Shown here piece by piece: positions 46,651 to 57,606 of a stretch of DNA of 64,000 bases. Each line of letters starts with the position of its first letter. The stretch's first letter is position 1. The stretch comes from Lepas anatifera (Eukaryota > Arthropoda > Thecostraca > Lepadidae). The notes beneath the pieces were generated by a model. It did no database searches, was not told the origin of the DNA, and was given only the letters and a program-made list of their open reading frames with translations. The translations under genes and the position numbers were made by a program. The DNA is taken from NCBI GenBank assembly GCA_034440635.1, contig JAOTON010000478.1, positions 186,001-250,000 of the forward strand. The letters are read 5' to 3'.

Positions 46651-47850
46651 TTAACACGCACATTGACGGGGGGCGGGTACCCGCCCCCTAATGTTTTTTT
46701 GGTGACAACGGAAAAACGGCGGCGCGTACCGCCGCCGTACTTGGCATACCTTTTCTCTTATCATTTTTACAACTTTGTTTCAAAATTATAAGGTTAGGTC
46801 ATCTCAGGTCAGGTCACCAGTGCAGGTCAAGTGACCTGAAAGCAAAAAAAATTAAGATAGCATAAGTCGGAGGGAGAACTGATCCGATTGAAACTCATCA
46901 CATAACACGCGCATTGACGGGGGCGGGTACCCGCCCCCTCGGGTTTTTCGGGGATAGCAGAAAAACGGCGGCGCGTAGCGCCCCCGTACTTGGTATACCT
47001 TTTCCCTCATCATTTTTACAACTTCTTTGAACATTTTAAGGTTGGGTCATCTCAGGTCAGGTAACCAGTACAGGTCAAGTGACCCGACCTCAAAAAAAGT
47101 TTAAGATAGCATAAGTCGGAGCAGGGTGAACTTATCCGATTGAAACTCATATCACATAATGAACCCACCGAGTTCTCTAAAATATGTTCCGGTATTTTTG
47201 ATATCGATGACCTAAGGTCAGGTACGAGGCATGCCCTCTCCATTGGAAATACATGGGAAAAATGGTTTTTACGGAATAACTCAGTAACAGATGGTGATAG
47301 AGCATTTATTTTAGCTGCATTAGACTCGCCTGGGCTTTGCGGTTCTAAAAATATGCATTTTATTTAATTTTACCCAGACCTGACCTCAGGTCAGGTCAAA
47401 TCCTTGAATTGACCTAGCAAGGTCAAATTATATATCATTCGATTCGGCTTGCTGAGTGGATTCATTTGGTGTAAATCGTTTTGCTCTATCTTTACTTGTT
47501 CAGATGTAATGGCCGAAAAACGGAATTTACATGTTATCCCTATGACGGCATGTTTTGACCTCTCGTGACTTTAAATGTGACCTGACAAAAAAATGGTCCA
47601 AATGTTTTCGATGGAGAAGTGGATGGGCAGCCCAACGCCATTTACCGTTTTTCGCTACCTACCGTGGTTCTCGAGATCTTAGGGGGGCGGGTACCCGCCC
47701 CCCCCGTCAATGCGAAGGTGGCTCAGACCCCCGTCAATGCGCGTGATAATAGGCCCGAGTTCTCTAAACGCTGTTCCGGTATTTTTATATCGATGACGGA
47801 AGGACAGGTACGAGCCATGACCTTTCCATTGGAAATACATGGTAAAAGTG
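46651..47850. mobile_element. TTAA-flanked hairpin element 9 (sub-family B), interrupted and 3'-truncated
   Basis: Starts TTAACACGCACATTGACGGG at 46651. It runs to 46905, is interrupted by element 10, and resumes at 47746 (ATAATAGGCCCGAGTTCTCT) in the expected homologous place, then ends abruptly near 47850. Confidence 0.75.
46906..47745. mobile_element. TTAA-flanked hairpin element 10 (sub-family B) inserted in element 9
   Basis: 840 bp. Perfect 18-bp inverted ends CACGCGCATTGACGGGGG. The target duplication is ATAA (46902-46905, 47746-47749). Palindromes: GGGGGCGGGTACCCGCCCCC at 46919-46938 and a 22-bp version at 47682-47703. The GC hairpin near 46964-46988 has one mismatch. Many AGGTCA/TGACCT hexamers at 47040-47110, 47200-47225 and 47370-47425. 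Confidence 0.85.
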
Positions 47851-48228
47851 GGAACATGGGAAATCTACATCAATTTTACGGTTTTTTCCTGGATTTAGAT
47901 TCTGGTAGGTATATAAGAAAATTATTAATCGGGTATTTCGAATCTATTTGACGATTCTTTATCAGCGAATATTATGATACTGTGCATCGATTAAACATAC
48001 CTAAAAATAGAAACACACAATGGCTACCACTTGATCTTCCCAATAGGGCTACCTCCCATTTTGTTAACTTTTCAAACCATGTTTTCAATGTTAGCTATTT
48101 TTGGATGATGTCAAAAGACATAAAATATGAATATTGACCATAATGACATTTGATTTAATAATTGGAAATATCAGATTACCTGTTACCAGAACAATTACTA
48201 AATTACCTACTACCTAAACATCTAACAC

Positions 48229-48725
48229 CTACAACGATTCTAATACAGGATCCCAGATTGGGCTGATGGTGGCATTTCCGCGGTCGCGATTTATATCTGC
48301 CTCTCGTAGTCTGATTTCGATCGCCTCCCTAACTGACCGGCGGCCAAGCTTTGGTTCTACTGCCAGAATTTTTACATCTCTTGGATTTAAATCTTTCCTA
48401 CAACTATACACATGACATGAAACTGCTGATTTTGAAAACCTACCGTTCCGAATATCTCCTATGTGCTCTTCCACCCTTACCCCCAGTGGCCTCCCCGATT
48501 CCCCCTACGTATTTTGACCCGCACTCACGATTTGTTTCATACACTGCCCCTCTTTTTCCTCTTTGACTAAACGATCCTTTACATGTGTGAACAAAGTCTT
48601 TAAGGTTGTCTTAGAGCTATGCGCCACTTTCATCCCATGGTTGCTTAGTGCCCTACCGATTCTCTCGCTGACCCCTTTAACGTAAGGTATCGACACGTAA
48701 TCATATGTTTGATGCGGCAGCGCCC
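48229..48725 (-). pseudogene. Second Penelope-like element, connector and GIY-YIG domain
   Basis: Read leftwards from 48725: YDYVSIPYVKGVSERIGRAL, then TTLKTLFTHVKD, then AVYE (the GIY position), a Cys-rich turn (ECGSKYVG, the YIG position), GRPLGVRVEEHIGDIRNGRF, AVSCHVYSC and VKILAVEPKLGRRSVREAIE followed by IRLREADINRDRG. This is the usual order for the GIY-YIG nuclease of Penelope-like elements. One extra base at 48502 shifts the frame just after YVG. Arg and Glu of the active site are kept. The reverse transcriptase is missing: the sequence to the right passes straight into a tandem repeat. It is a different lineage from the copy at 7763-9008. Confidence 0.8.
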
Positions 48726-48737
48726 CTGTGGTTCGCC

Positions 48738-48950
48738 AGCACTATGCTGAGCCTCCGGCCCCGGGGGACCGGTACCTATTCAGCTCGGAGGACCTCGTCA
48801 GCACTATGCTGAGCCTCCGGAGGCGGGGACCGGTACCTATTCAGCTCGGCAGGACCGCTCCAGTACTAGGCTGAGCCTCCGGCGGCGGGGGATCGGTACC
48901 TATTCAGCTCGGCAGGACCGCTCCAGTACTAGGCTGAGCCTCCCGCTGCA
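48738..48950. repeat. Tandem repeat, unit about 62 bp, 3.5 copies
   Basis: CTGAGCCTCCGG and GGTACCTATTCAGCTCGG recur at spacings of 61-64 bases. It abuts the 5' side of the second Penelope-like relic. Confidence 0.88.
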
Positions 48951-49404
48951 GCATTAGCTGAAGTGACGACATAAGAAAGTATAATTTGGGAGCCTTATCT
49001 CACCACATTTACCAAAATATAATTCAACTGAGCTCATATAAGACCAGCAACATACAGCCGATAAGCTTTCATGATTGATGACACTTGCTTGAACTCAAAG
49101 CAGATATGACACTTGCATGAGCTCAAAGCAGATTCATAACAAGCAGCAGCCGACAGGGAATCAGCACTAAGGAGCTGGGCTGAGGTACCGCTAGAAGGGT
49201 GACAGCAGCCAAGGGCGGATTCAGCAGCTTAATTCGGAAAACGGAAGTTAATAATAGGATGGAATTTTCGGAATCCCTGGGAAAAACGAATCTGCACCAA
49301 TCCGTTTTTGCATGCCAGAACTTTTTTGCCGATCTGTCTCAATGCGGTGGTGATCTTCTTAAAGAATGCCCTAACCATACTTGGACCCCGCTACTCAGAC
49401 GTTA

Positions 49405-49843
49405 AGGGAATGAGGCACCGTTATAAAGTCATTTTAACTGAGATAGCCAAGTTGTGAAGCATGCCGGAAAACCCGCTGCTCAATATAACATTTGTCTTGA
49501 AACTTAAAATTTGTGTGGAGAAAAGCTAAAAACCTACCTGAAATCTACCCCACATGTACTGCAGCCAGGCGGCCACAGTTGTCAGCTGTTGGCGTGACGT
49601 CATGCTGACGTCACGGTGAGTAGTCAACCTAGTGAAGCCTATTGAATGTGGTAGTAGTTGGCAGACCATGACGTTCTGCACAGACAGAGGTTTATTTCTT
49701 ACCATAGAAGAACATTTTAAATATCAAAATTTTTAGCTAATTGTACATTTTTCTAGACAAATCATGGACATGTTCAAGATTTTCGGCTAAGAATACAAAA
49801 AAAACACTAAATTCTGGGATTCGACCAACGTGCCACATTCCCT
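49405..49843. mobile_element. AGGGAACGTGGCACC-type MITE, copy 2
   Basis: Terminal inverted repeat AGGGAATGAGGCACC / GTGCCACATTCCCT with TTA duplicated on both sides (49402-49404, 49844-49846). A 3-bp TTA duplication suggests PIF/Harbinger-type mobility. The centre contains two TGACGTCA palindromes near 49595-49620. Non-coding. Confidence 0.8.
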
Positions 49844-50035
49844 TTAGGTATCAACTGCCTTCTACCGCTAGTACCCAAACGCCAAATAACTGGCCTGTAT
49901 CACCACTCAACTGAGCACGAAGAGAGCATTAAGGGACTGCTATGCAACTTCCGCAAAACGGTTTAACTGTTTTGGGTGGTTAACAAATTGCTTTTTTGTT
50001 CTATCCACAAATGCGAGTACCTTTAGTATTCAGCA

Positions 50036-50100
50036 CCCACGCCAGTACTCCCTGTAATTGGGCAAGTGTGCCTGTTGGGAGTGGCCCTAATAAAATAAAT
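50036..50100 (+). repeat. LINE 3'-end-like repeat, copy 2
   Basis: TACTCCCTGTAATTGGGCAA followed by GTGTGCCTGTTGGGAGTGGC and then AATAAAATAAAT. Complementary to the copy at 25305-25385; the short A-rich tail suggests a retrotransposed 3' end. Confidence 0.55.
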
Positions 50101-50269
50101 CCACTCGTAGCCGAAGAAGGCTACTCGGCTGATTTTGAGAATTTAACGGTGGATCGATTCGTGATTTTTTTGTAAAATCCGTCAATAACTTCGTACTTAT
50201 TTCAAAGTCAAGCCGACATTTTGAAATTATTTGGAGGCCGAGTGGTGACGTAATGTCATAAAACGAGGT

Positions 50270-50690
50270 AATGTGTAAATTTAATCTCACATGAAGATCA
50301 AGGTCAAGTTCAAAGGTCACAGGTCATGGTAATACTAAACTTTTCAAGGTCATCGACCTTAGTGCTTCTGGTGAAATGACGTTACTGAGTATGACGTTTA
50401 TTTTGCTATGACGTCATAGTTAAGGTAACTCAGCATAAAGGTCAAAGCCTAAGGTCATGGGTAATGGCCAGTCCTCATTTCCCGCCCAATGGCTGCTATA
50501 TTGCTAATTATAGTGTATATTATTGGGAATATTCAACATTGCGACATCATAGGTTAACGACCTTGAATGACCTTGACCTACATATTTCAGGGCAGATTCT
50601 TTGGGACCTTCCCTCTATGGTCTTGCTCCGACTGAAGTATGTTCCCGACTCTTTCCCGTATAATTGGGGCATTTATTATGCACCAGTGCG
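50270..50690. repeat. AGGTCA-rich dispersed repeat, second family, copy 2
   Basis: Reverse-orientation relative of 20640-21170: AAGGTCAAGTTCAAAGGTCA, AAGGTCATGGGTAATGGCC, then CCCGCCCAATGGCTGCTATA, then GACCTTGAATGACCTTGACC. Includes TGACGTCATAG near 50409. Confidence 0.55.
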
Positions 50691-50704
50691 GATGGTTTAT
50701 CTTT

Positions 50705-51062
50705 TAACACGCGTATTGACAGGGTTTCAGGCACCTTCTCTTGGACGGGGGTACCCGCCCTCTCACCCTAAGACCTCGAGAACCACGCTAGATAGCGAAA
50801 AACGGAAAACTGCGTTGGATAGCCCATTCAAATATCTATAGAAAACATTCAAACCACTTTTCGGTCAGGTCACATTTAAAGTCACTAGAGGTCAAGACAT
50901 GTCATCATAGGGATAACATGTAAATGAAAGTCTTCAGCCATTACAACATCTGAACTAGTCAAGATAAAGCAAAACAATCTAGACCATTGGAATCCTCGTA
51001 GCAAGCCGAATCGAATGACTCATATGATCTCAGATAAGCTCAAGGGCTCAGATCAGCTAAAA
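50705..51062. mobile_element. TTAA-flanked hairpin element 11 (sub-family B), truncated
   Basis: TTAACACGCGTATTGACAGG begins near 50705, followed by the GACGGGGGTACCCGCCC remnant and the core blocks shared with element 7. Homology stops near 51062, next to CAGGGGCGCAAC, which looks like the end of another (hAT-like) element. Confidence 0.7.
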
Positions 51063-52139
51063 AGGTTTGCCAGACAACAGGGGCGCAACTTTATGTTTTC
51101 GATTGGGGGGCACCCGGCTCGAAAGGGGGCCCGTACATGATGGGGGCCCGTATTTTTTTAAATGAAAATGTGACCGAAAAAACGTATTTTCGACCGTTTG
51201 TTGTCGAAAACTGACTGCAAAGGTTAAATAACAATTTTTAGCGCGCTATTCGTCACTGTTCCTGATTTGCACCATTTAGCCCAAAAATTAGTCAGAAGAC
51301 CCAATCTTTTGAACGAGCTGCCAAACTATGTAAGGATATTGGACAAGTAGGTGTTTACTTACCGTCTTTGTCGTCCACGTGGATGCTCTCCTCCGGAGGT
51401 ACAACGGGATCAGCCCCGGACGACGCAGGAGGGATGGATGCTGGAGGGTCTTTTAGCAAACGGGATCCGGCTGATGGCCTGGCCGAGGAAGGCAATGATC
51501 AGGAAAAGAAGGATTGGAATTACAACCTTACTTTACCGGTTTGCTGGAAACTATACACATTGCACTTTTCCAAGTTAGTTTTAAATTGGGGTTTTAATTT
51601 TTTGCGGTCGATAAATGAACGTAGCTTGCAAAGTACCAAAAAAGTAGTGATATGAACTACTTTAAGTGGACACGTACGTTGCTAGAGATTAAATGCAAAT
51701 ATGATTGGGGTCATTTTATAACAGTTTGCAAAATTAGCAAGACGATTCTAGATTCATAGTTTACCTGAAAAATGTACAAAATTTGGGTAGTTTTGCCAGA
51801 ACAGCCCTCGGTATTGAAAGTTCTTTGTTTTACGCTTTTGTGCACCCGACTTATGTTTATACTGTCCAACCATTTTAACATTCACACCTGGAACGAAATC
51901 GCATTATCGCGAATAATTTGATACAAATGTAAGGTAGAGATCGAAGTGCGAAATTCCTTATCAGCGGGGAAATCGAACCTACTGATATTTATGTTACATG
52001 ATCAAGACACCTTTTTCTGATCCATTCACCTTGCCAGTTCATGGCATTGTACAACACTGGGTACCGGTCAAGGGGTACTATGAATAGGTGGTACTGCCTA
52101 TTTCCCTTTACAATCCTCATATAGGACCAGTACAAAAGG
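51063..52139. other. No gene recognised
   Basis: Begins with a hAT-like CAGGGGCGCAACTTTATG terminus and GGGGGCCCG phrases at 51110-51150. The rest is AT-rich without recognisable frames. Confidence 0.4.
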
Positions 52140-53345
52140 AATGGGGGGCCTAATATTTCTCACGCCCCATCCATTTTTCCCCGAATGTTGCATGGGACCG
52201 GCCGCACGTTGCCCCGGGAAAACCACAGGGGGCCCGCAAGCATGGCAGGGGGCCGGTTTCGGCAACAGGGAGCACGGATACACCACCTGGGGCACGAAAC
52301 TGCTCACAAATAAGGAACTCCTGCAAATACGCGACTAACACAACAGCTTCAGTTTCTGCACGATATTCTTAGACCACAAGGGGCCCAGACAGACCACATA
52401 GGGCCTGAGCACACCAAAGGGGCCGGGCAGACCACAGGAACCCAGAAAACCATAGGACGCCGGTAAGCCCAAAAGGAGCCCAAGCAGACCCACACACAGC
52501 CAGCAATTTGGCTGGACTCTGCCCGATATATGCTGGGCTTTGACTGGGCAGAGCCCGCGCATATGGGCTCAGCCCAGGTCCCGCTCTGCTCCGTCTGGGC
52601 AGAGCCCATGGTCAAGCAAGACCGGGCTCTACCGCTCGGGCAAGTTGTCATCCCCCGACCTAATGTCGGGCTCACCCGAGTCTATGTGGCTCAGCTATGA
52701 GTCTTAGGGCTCGGGCAGAGCCCGACCCAGCCCGCTCTGGGCCCGGTCGGAATTGCTGGCTGGGCAGTGGGCCCGGGCAGACCACAAGGGGCTCGATCAG
52801 AACAAAATGGGCACTAGCAGACAAGGGGTCCGTGCAGACCAAATGGGACCCTGCCAGTCTGCAAAGTATGGCAGCAGGCCAGACGAGTCGTACCAGCCAT
52901 CCAAAATTATCGCACCACCAGCCTAAAAAAATTCTCACCAATCTGCCAGATACTAGGGAGAAAAACGCACACATTCCTACCCACACGATGCAATACTCTC
53001 TCTCTCTCTTAGTTAGTTAAGGACTTTTTATAAGGCCCCCTCCTGTGTCTTCCTAACTATTCAGTCATTATTTTTTTTTAGTTTTCAGTGTCAACTTCCT
53101 CGCACCAGTCTTGCAAATTCGCACCAGGCTGATAAAATTCGCACCACTCGCTCCTGTCTCCAAGGGCACTCGCACCGACGAGATCTCGTCGAAAATGCCA
53201 CACTTTGCACACTGGGGCCCGGGCAGACCACAGGGGCCCGGACAGGCCACAGGGGGCCCGATCAGACCAATAGGGGCCCGGGATACCACAGGGGCCCGCA
53301 TGGCAAGCATGGCAGAGGCTGGTTGCAGTTACACGAACCGCATCC
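52140..53345. repeat. GGGCCC-rich degenerate minisatellite, block 1
   Basis: The phrase GGGCCCGGGCAGACCACAGG recurs irregularly at 52230-52460, 52740-52850 and 53210-53300, mixed with GCTCGGGCAGAGCCCG-type palindromes at 52500-52760. Confidence 0.7.
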
Positions 53346-54249
53346 ATGGCAGGCCCGTCTGCATCCACAGGGTATTAACTACTGGGAGTAGGGACCCGGC
53401 TGCAGCCACCAGGGGGCGGGGCGAATGGGGTGGCCACCAGAGGGGGGGAGCGAATGGGGCAGCCACCCCTTAAACCCAAGAGCCTCTGAGGACGAAATGC
53501 CGCCCCCAAACCCTCCCCTCCCCCAGGATGCGACGATTGGTCGCCCTTTGGGTGAAAAGTGCGTCCTTCGGGTGGCTAAGTGCCGCCTTGTCCCCTGAGG
53601 CTTTGCCCCTCCCCTTACCCAAATTCTAGATACGTCACTGGCGGCCATAGTGGGCAAAAGATTCTCCAAGTCTTGGTATTTAGCCATCAGGGAAGCCGGA
53701 CAGGGGATCATCACTCATTAGGGATTTAGCCCGACAGAAGCTAATAGCAAACAATCACTTCACTTGCCATTCAACACTGCGCATTGGAGCACGATTTGGA
53801 TTGACACAAAAAGCCCAAACGTAAAATCCAAATCAGAGCCTAACGAAACTTTTCCAGAGTAGACACAAGCCGATTGAATCATAAGCATGCCAATTTCACT
53901 GTTCAAGGCAAACTTTGTGCAAATCATTCGCCTCGGCGAATGCGACAAGAGAGCCAGGAGCATGCCTTAGCTTCCTTCGCGCTGCGCTGACAAGCCCGGG
54001 AAATTAAGAGGCTACCATTCGCCGGCGGACGTACATTATTTAACCCAGATTTGACGACAAGATTTGATACACTTTTTTGACAGACAAATTTAAGAGACTT
54101 AAATTTGTCTGTACTTAAAATTCCACTAGAACAAACAAAAATGGAAAACTTCATGCACATTTCTGACAAAAATGCCTAGAAATATATCAATGAAGAAAAG
54201 TAGTGCCGGCGGAGAGATGCAAAAATAACAAACATGTCAATTTATTAAA

Positions 54250-56330
54250 CCAGTACTTATCGGAACGGGCCCGGCTGCGCACGGTGGGGGGTGGTGAACT
54301 ACAGGGGGTCGTAAGCAAGGCAAGGAGCCCGGCTAGAGCCAGAGGAGGCCTGGGTAGCCCAGAGGGAGCCTGAAATTATAGCACGGATTCCCGGATACAG
54401 CGAAGTGGGAGGAGTGGAATCAGGGACGGATTCAGGCCGATGGTGGGAGGAGGGGGCAACGGGGCCCCAGATCGTGAAGAAGCATATGGTTTTTGTTTGA
54501 AGAAAATCCGTAAAAATTGGTAAAATCGGGGGATTTGGGGAGGGCATCAAATCCCCCAATTTTACCTTTACCCCTCCCCCTAGATCCGCTAGTGCTGTGG
54601 TTCCTTGCAGACCACAGGGACACGGACAAACCATAGGAGCCCGGGCAAATTGCAAGGGGCCGGGCAGACCGCAGGGGGCTGGGTAGACCACAGGGGCCCG
54701 AGTAGACCACAGAGGGCCCGGGCAGACTAAAAGGAGCCCAGACCGCCCACAAGGGGCGCGGGCAGACCACAGGGGCCCGGGCGGACCACACAGGACCCAG
54801 GTACACTACAAAAAGCCCATACCACCTACAAAGGCCCCGGGCAGACTAAAAGGGGCCAAGGCAGAATACAAGGAGCCCGGTTGCAGTCACAGAGGAAACA
54901 AAACGGTCCCGAGACTGCCAGAAATAGGGCCCCGGATGCAGTCAAAATGGGCCTGAGAATATCGTTAGGGGCCCGTTTGCGGACACAGCGATTATGGGTG
55001 GCCCTAAAGGGGACCGCATCCAAGCAAGCATGCCAGGGAGCCCGACCGCAGCCACAGCAAGCCCAGATAGACCACGGGGCCCCGCACTCATGGCAAGGGC
55101 CCGTCCGTGGCATTAGAGGACCCGCGCCTCCTGGACCACAGGGAGCCCGGTTGCAGTCACAGGTCCCGATTGCAGTCACAGGGGGCCCGGGTGGATCATA
55201 GTGGGCCCGGGTGGATCACAAAGGGCCCGGTTGTAGTCATAGGGGCCCGGTTGCAGTCACATAGTGCATGGTTGTAGTCACAGGGGCCCCGTGTGGATCA
55301 CAGATGGCCCGGTTGCAGTCCCAGGGGGCCCGGGTGTATCACAGAGGGCCCGGTTGCAGTCACAGTGGGCCGGGTGGATTACAGGGGGCCCGGTTTCAGT
55401 CACAGGGGGCCCGGGTGGATCATAGATGGCACGCTTGCAGTCACAGGGGGTCCGGTTGGAGTCACATGGGCCCGGGTGGATCATATGGGGCCCGGTTGGA
55501 GTCACATGGGCCCGGGTGGATCATATGGGGCCCGGTTGGAGTCACATGGGCCCGGGTGGATCATATGGGGCCCGGTTATAATTAAAGGGGGCCCGGGTGG
55601 ATCACAGAGGGTCCGGTTGCAGTCACAGGGGGCCCGGGTGTATCACAGGGGCCCGGGTGGATGATAGGGGCCCGGTTGTAATCGCAGGGGGCCCGGGTGT
55701 ATCACAGGGGTCCGGGTGGATGATAGGGGGCCCGGTTGTAATCACAGGGAGCCCGGGTGGATTACAGGGGGCCCGGTTGCAGTCACAGGTGGGCCGGGTG
55801 GATCACAGATGGCCCGGTTGTAATCACAGGGAGCTCGGGTGTATGACAGGGGACCCGGTTGCAGTCACAGGGGCCCGGGTGGATCACAGGGGGCCCGGCT
55901 GGATCACAGGGGCCCGGTTGCAGTCACAGGGGTGCGGGTGGATCAAAGAGGGGCCCGGTTGCAGTCACAGGGGGCCGGATAGATTACAGGGGGCCCGGCT
56001 GCAGTCACAGGGGGCCCGGGTGGATTACAGGGGGCCCGGTTACAGTCCACAGGGGGCCCGGGTGGATCACAGAGGGCCCGGTTGGATGACAGGAGGCCCG
56101 AGACTGCCGGAATTAGGGACCCGGCTGCAGTCAAAGTGGGCCTGAAAAAATATCGTTAGGGACCCGGTTGCGGACACCGGGGTTAAAGGTGGCCAACAGG
56201 GCACCCGCACGCATGCCAGGGAGCCTGGCCTCAGCCAAAGCTAGCCCAAGTAGACCACTGGGGCCTGGAATCGTGGCAGGGGCCCGGCTCTGTCCGCAGG
56301 GGCCCGCAACTTGGGATTGGGGGCTCGTCG
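54250..56330. repeat. GGGCCC-rich minisatellite, block 2
   Basis: Most regular at 55120-56110, where GGGCCCGGTTGCAGTCACAG alternates with GGCCCGGGTGGATCACAG. Three near-identical 40-base dimers occur at 55455-55575. It becomes degenerate outward. Long open frames here merely reflect the lack of stops in the unit. Confidence 0.88.
54423..54597. mobile_element. Possible short MITE
   Basis: Imperfect inverted ends CAGGGACGGATTCAGG and CCTAGATCCGCTAGTGCTG, with an interior inverted pair TAAAATCGGGGGATTTGGGG / CAAATCCCCCAATTTTA. No clean target duplication. Confidence 0.4.
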
Positions 56331-56598
56331 GGTCATTGGGGGCTTCTCCGAGCATTGGGGGGCTCGAGCCCCCAAATATATGGAAACTTGCGCCCCTGCC
56401 AGACAAGCTATCGAGCCCATTTGGGTTTTTGTTTTTATATTACAGTTGCTGGTATCTTATATCTGTTGCTGGGGGCCACCACAGAAATTTGGGGAGCCAG
56501 TGGTCAGCTTGCCCCTTCCCCTTTCCTACGCCTATGGTACATATCCTACTATCAGTTCCGGTGCCTATGCCACTGCTTAACAATGCATATGCCACCAC

Positions 56599-57606
56599 TT
56601 AACGCGCGCCAAGCTGGGGGCGAAATTCGCCCCCTCCTGGTTTTCCCCAGATAACGCAAGAACGAAGAGACGTAAAACAACGAAACTTGCAGTACCTTAT
56701 CCCTGATCAGTTTTACGCATCTGACCGAATTATTTAGGTCAGATCACGTCAGGCCAAGGAGCTATAGGTACAAGGTCAAGCGACCCGACCTCAATACCTA
56801 ACATCACGAGTTTGAATCGGCGCCTAAGGAACATCAGCCAACTAATCAGTTTGAGACTTCACAATATGATGAGGTCATTAGGGTCTACAAATCTGCTATT
56901 CGGAATTTTATATTGTTGACCTAAGGTGGGCTCGATTTTTTGGCACCTCATTATAAGTCTATGGTCAAAAATAGAAACGACTCGTTTTCTGTAAACACTG
57001 GTTAAATAAAACTGAAAATACTCAAAACGTGTATTCTTATCACGATCTTGACCTTAAGTTGGTTTTTGACCATCTGATCTCTCAAAGGTCATGTCAGGTC
57101 ACAGGAGCATACAGCGATTGTTTTGCCAATAACTTCTCACTGAATTGAGATAAAGCTATTTTTGCTTGCATTGTGCTTACATTGTCACGGGGAGTCGACT
57201 GGTATGCAACATGACCATGCCAGGTCACCCTGTGATCCTGACCTAGCTCGACGTCAGGACATTTTCACGATTTGACCTGGTAAGGTCATATCCCACATCA
57301 TTCGATTCGCCACGATGAGAGGAATTTAATGATGCATGAATATTTACTCTAGCTCTGCTGAGTGAAAATCTAGAGGGGAAATGTACACTGCCCCGTTGTA
57401 AGCCTATGGAACCTTCTTTGACCTATGCTGACCTCGATATTGACCTGACATAAAAATAGTTCGGGTAATTTCGCTTTGTCTTGTCAAGAGTTTTCGAAAA
57501 ACCTCCGTAATTTTTCTTCAGCTTTCCTGGGAAATGAGATACGGGGGCGAAATTCGCCCCCCCAGCAGGGCGTGTCATGCCAGGGACTCCAGGAAGCGCG
57601 TCTTAA
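56599..57606. mobile_element. TTAA-flanked hairpin element 12 (sub-family C)
   Basis: TTAA at 56599-56602 and 57603-57606. Reverse-orientation relative of element 3. The near-palindrome GGGGGCGAAATTCGCCCCC is present at 56616-56634 and again near the right end. GTGTCATGCCAGGGACTCC is shared with element 3. Core rich in AGGTCA. No coding capacity. Confidence 0.8.

Noticed and set aside
48738..48950. Possible CRISPR-like array of three to four repeats
   Set aside because: The units are contiguous, about 62 bp, with no unique spacers, and the window is eukaryotic. It is an ordinary tandem repeat.
55268..56145. Gly/Pro-rich open frames up to 182 codons that look collagen-like
   Set aside because: They arise from the GGGCCC minisatellite, which has no stop codons in several frames on both strands.
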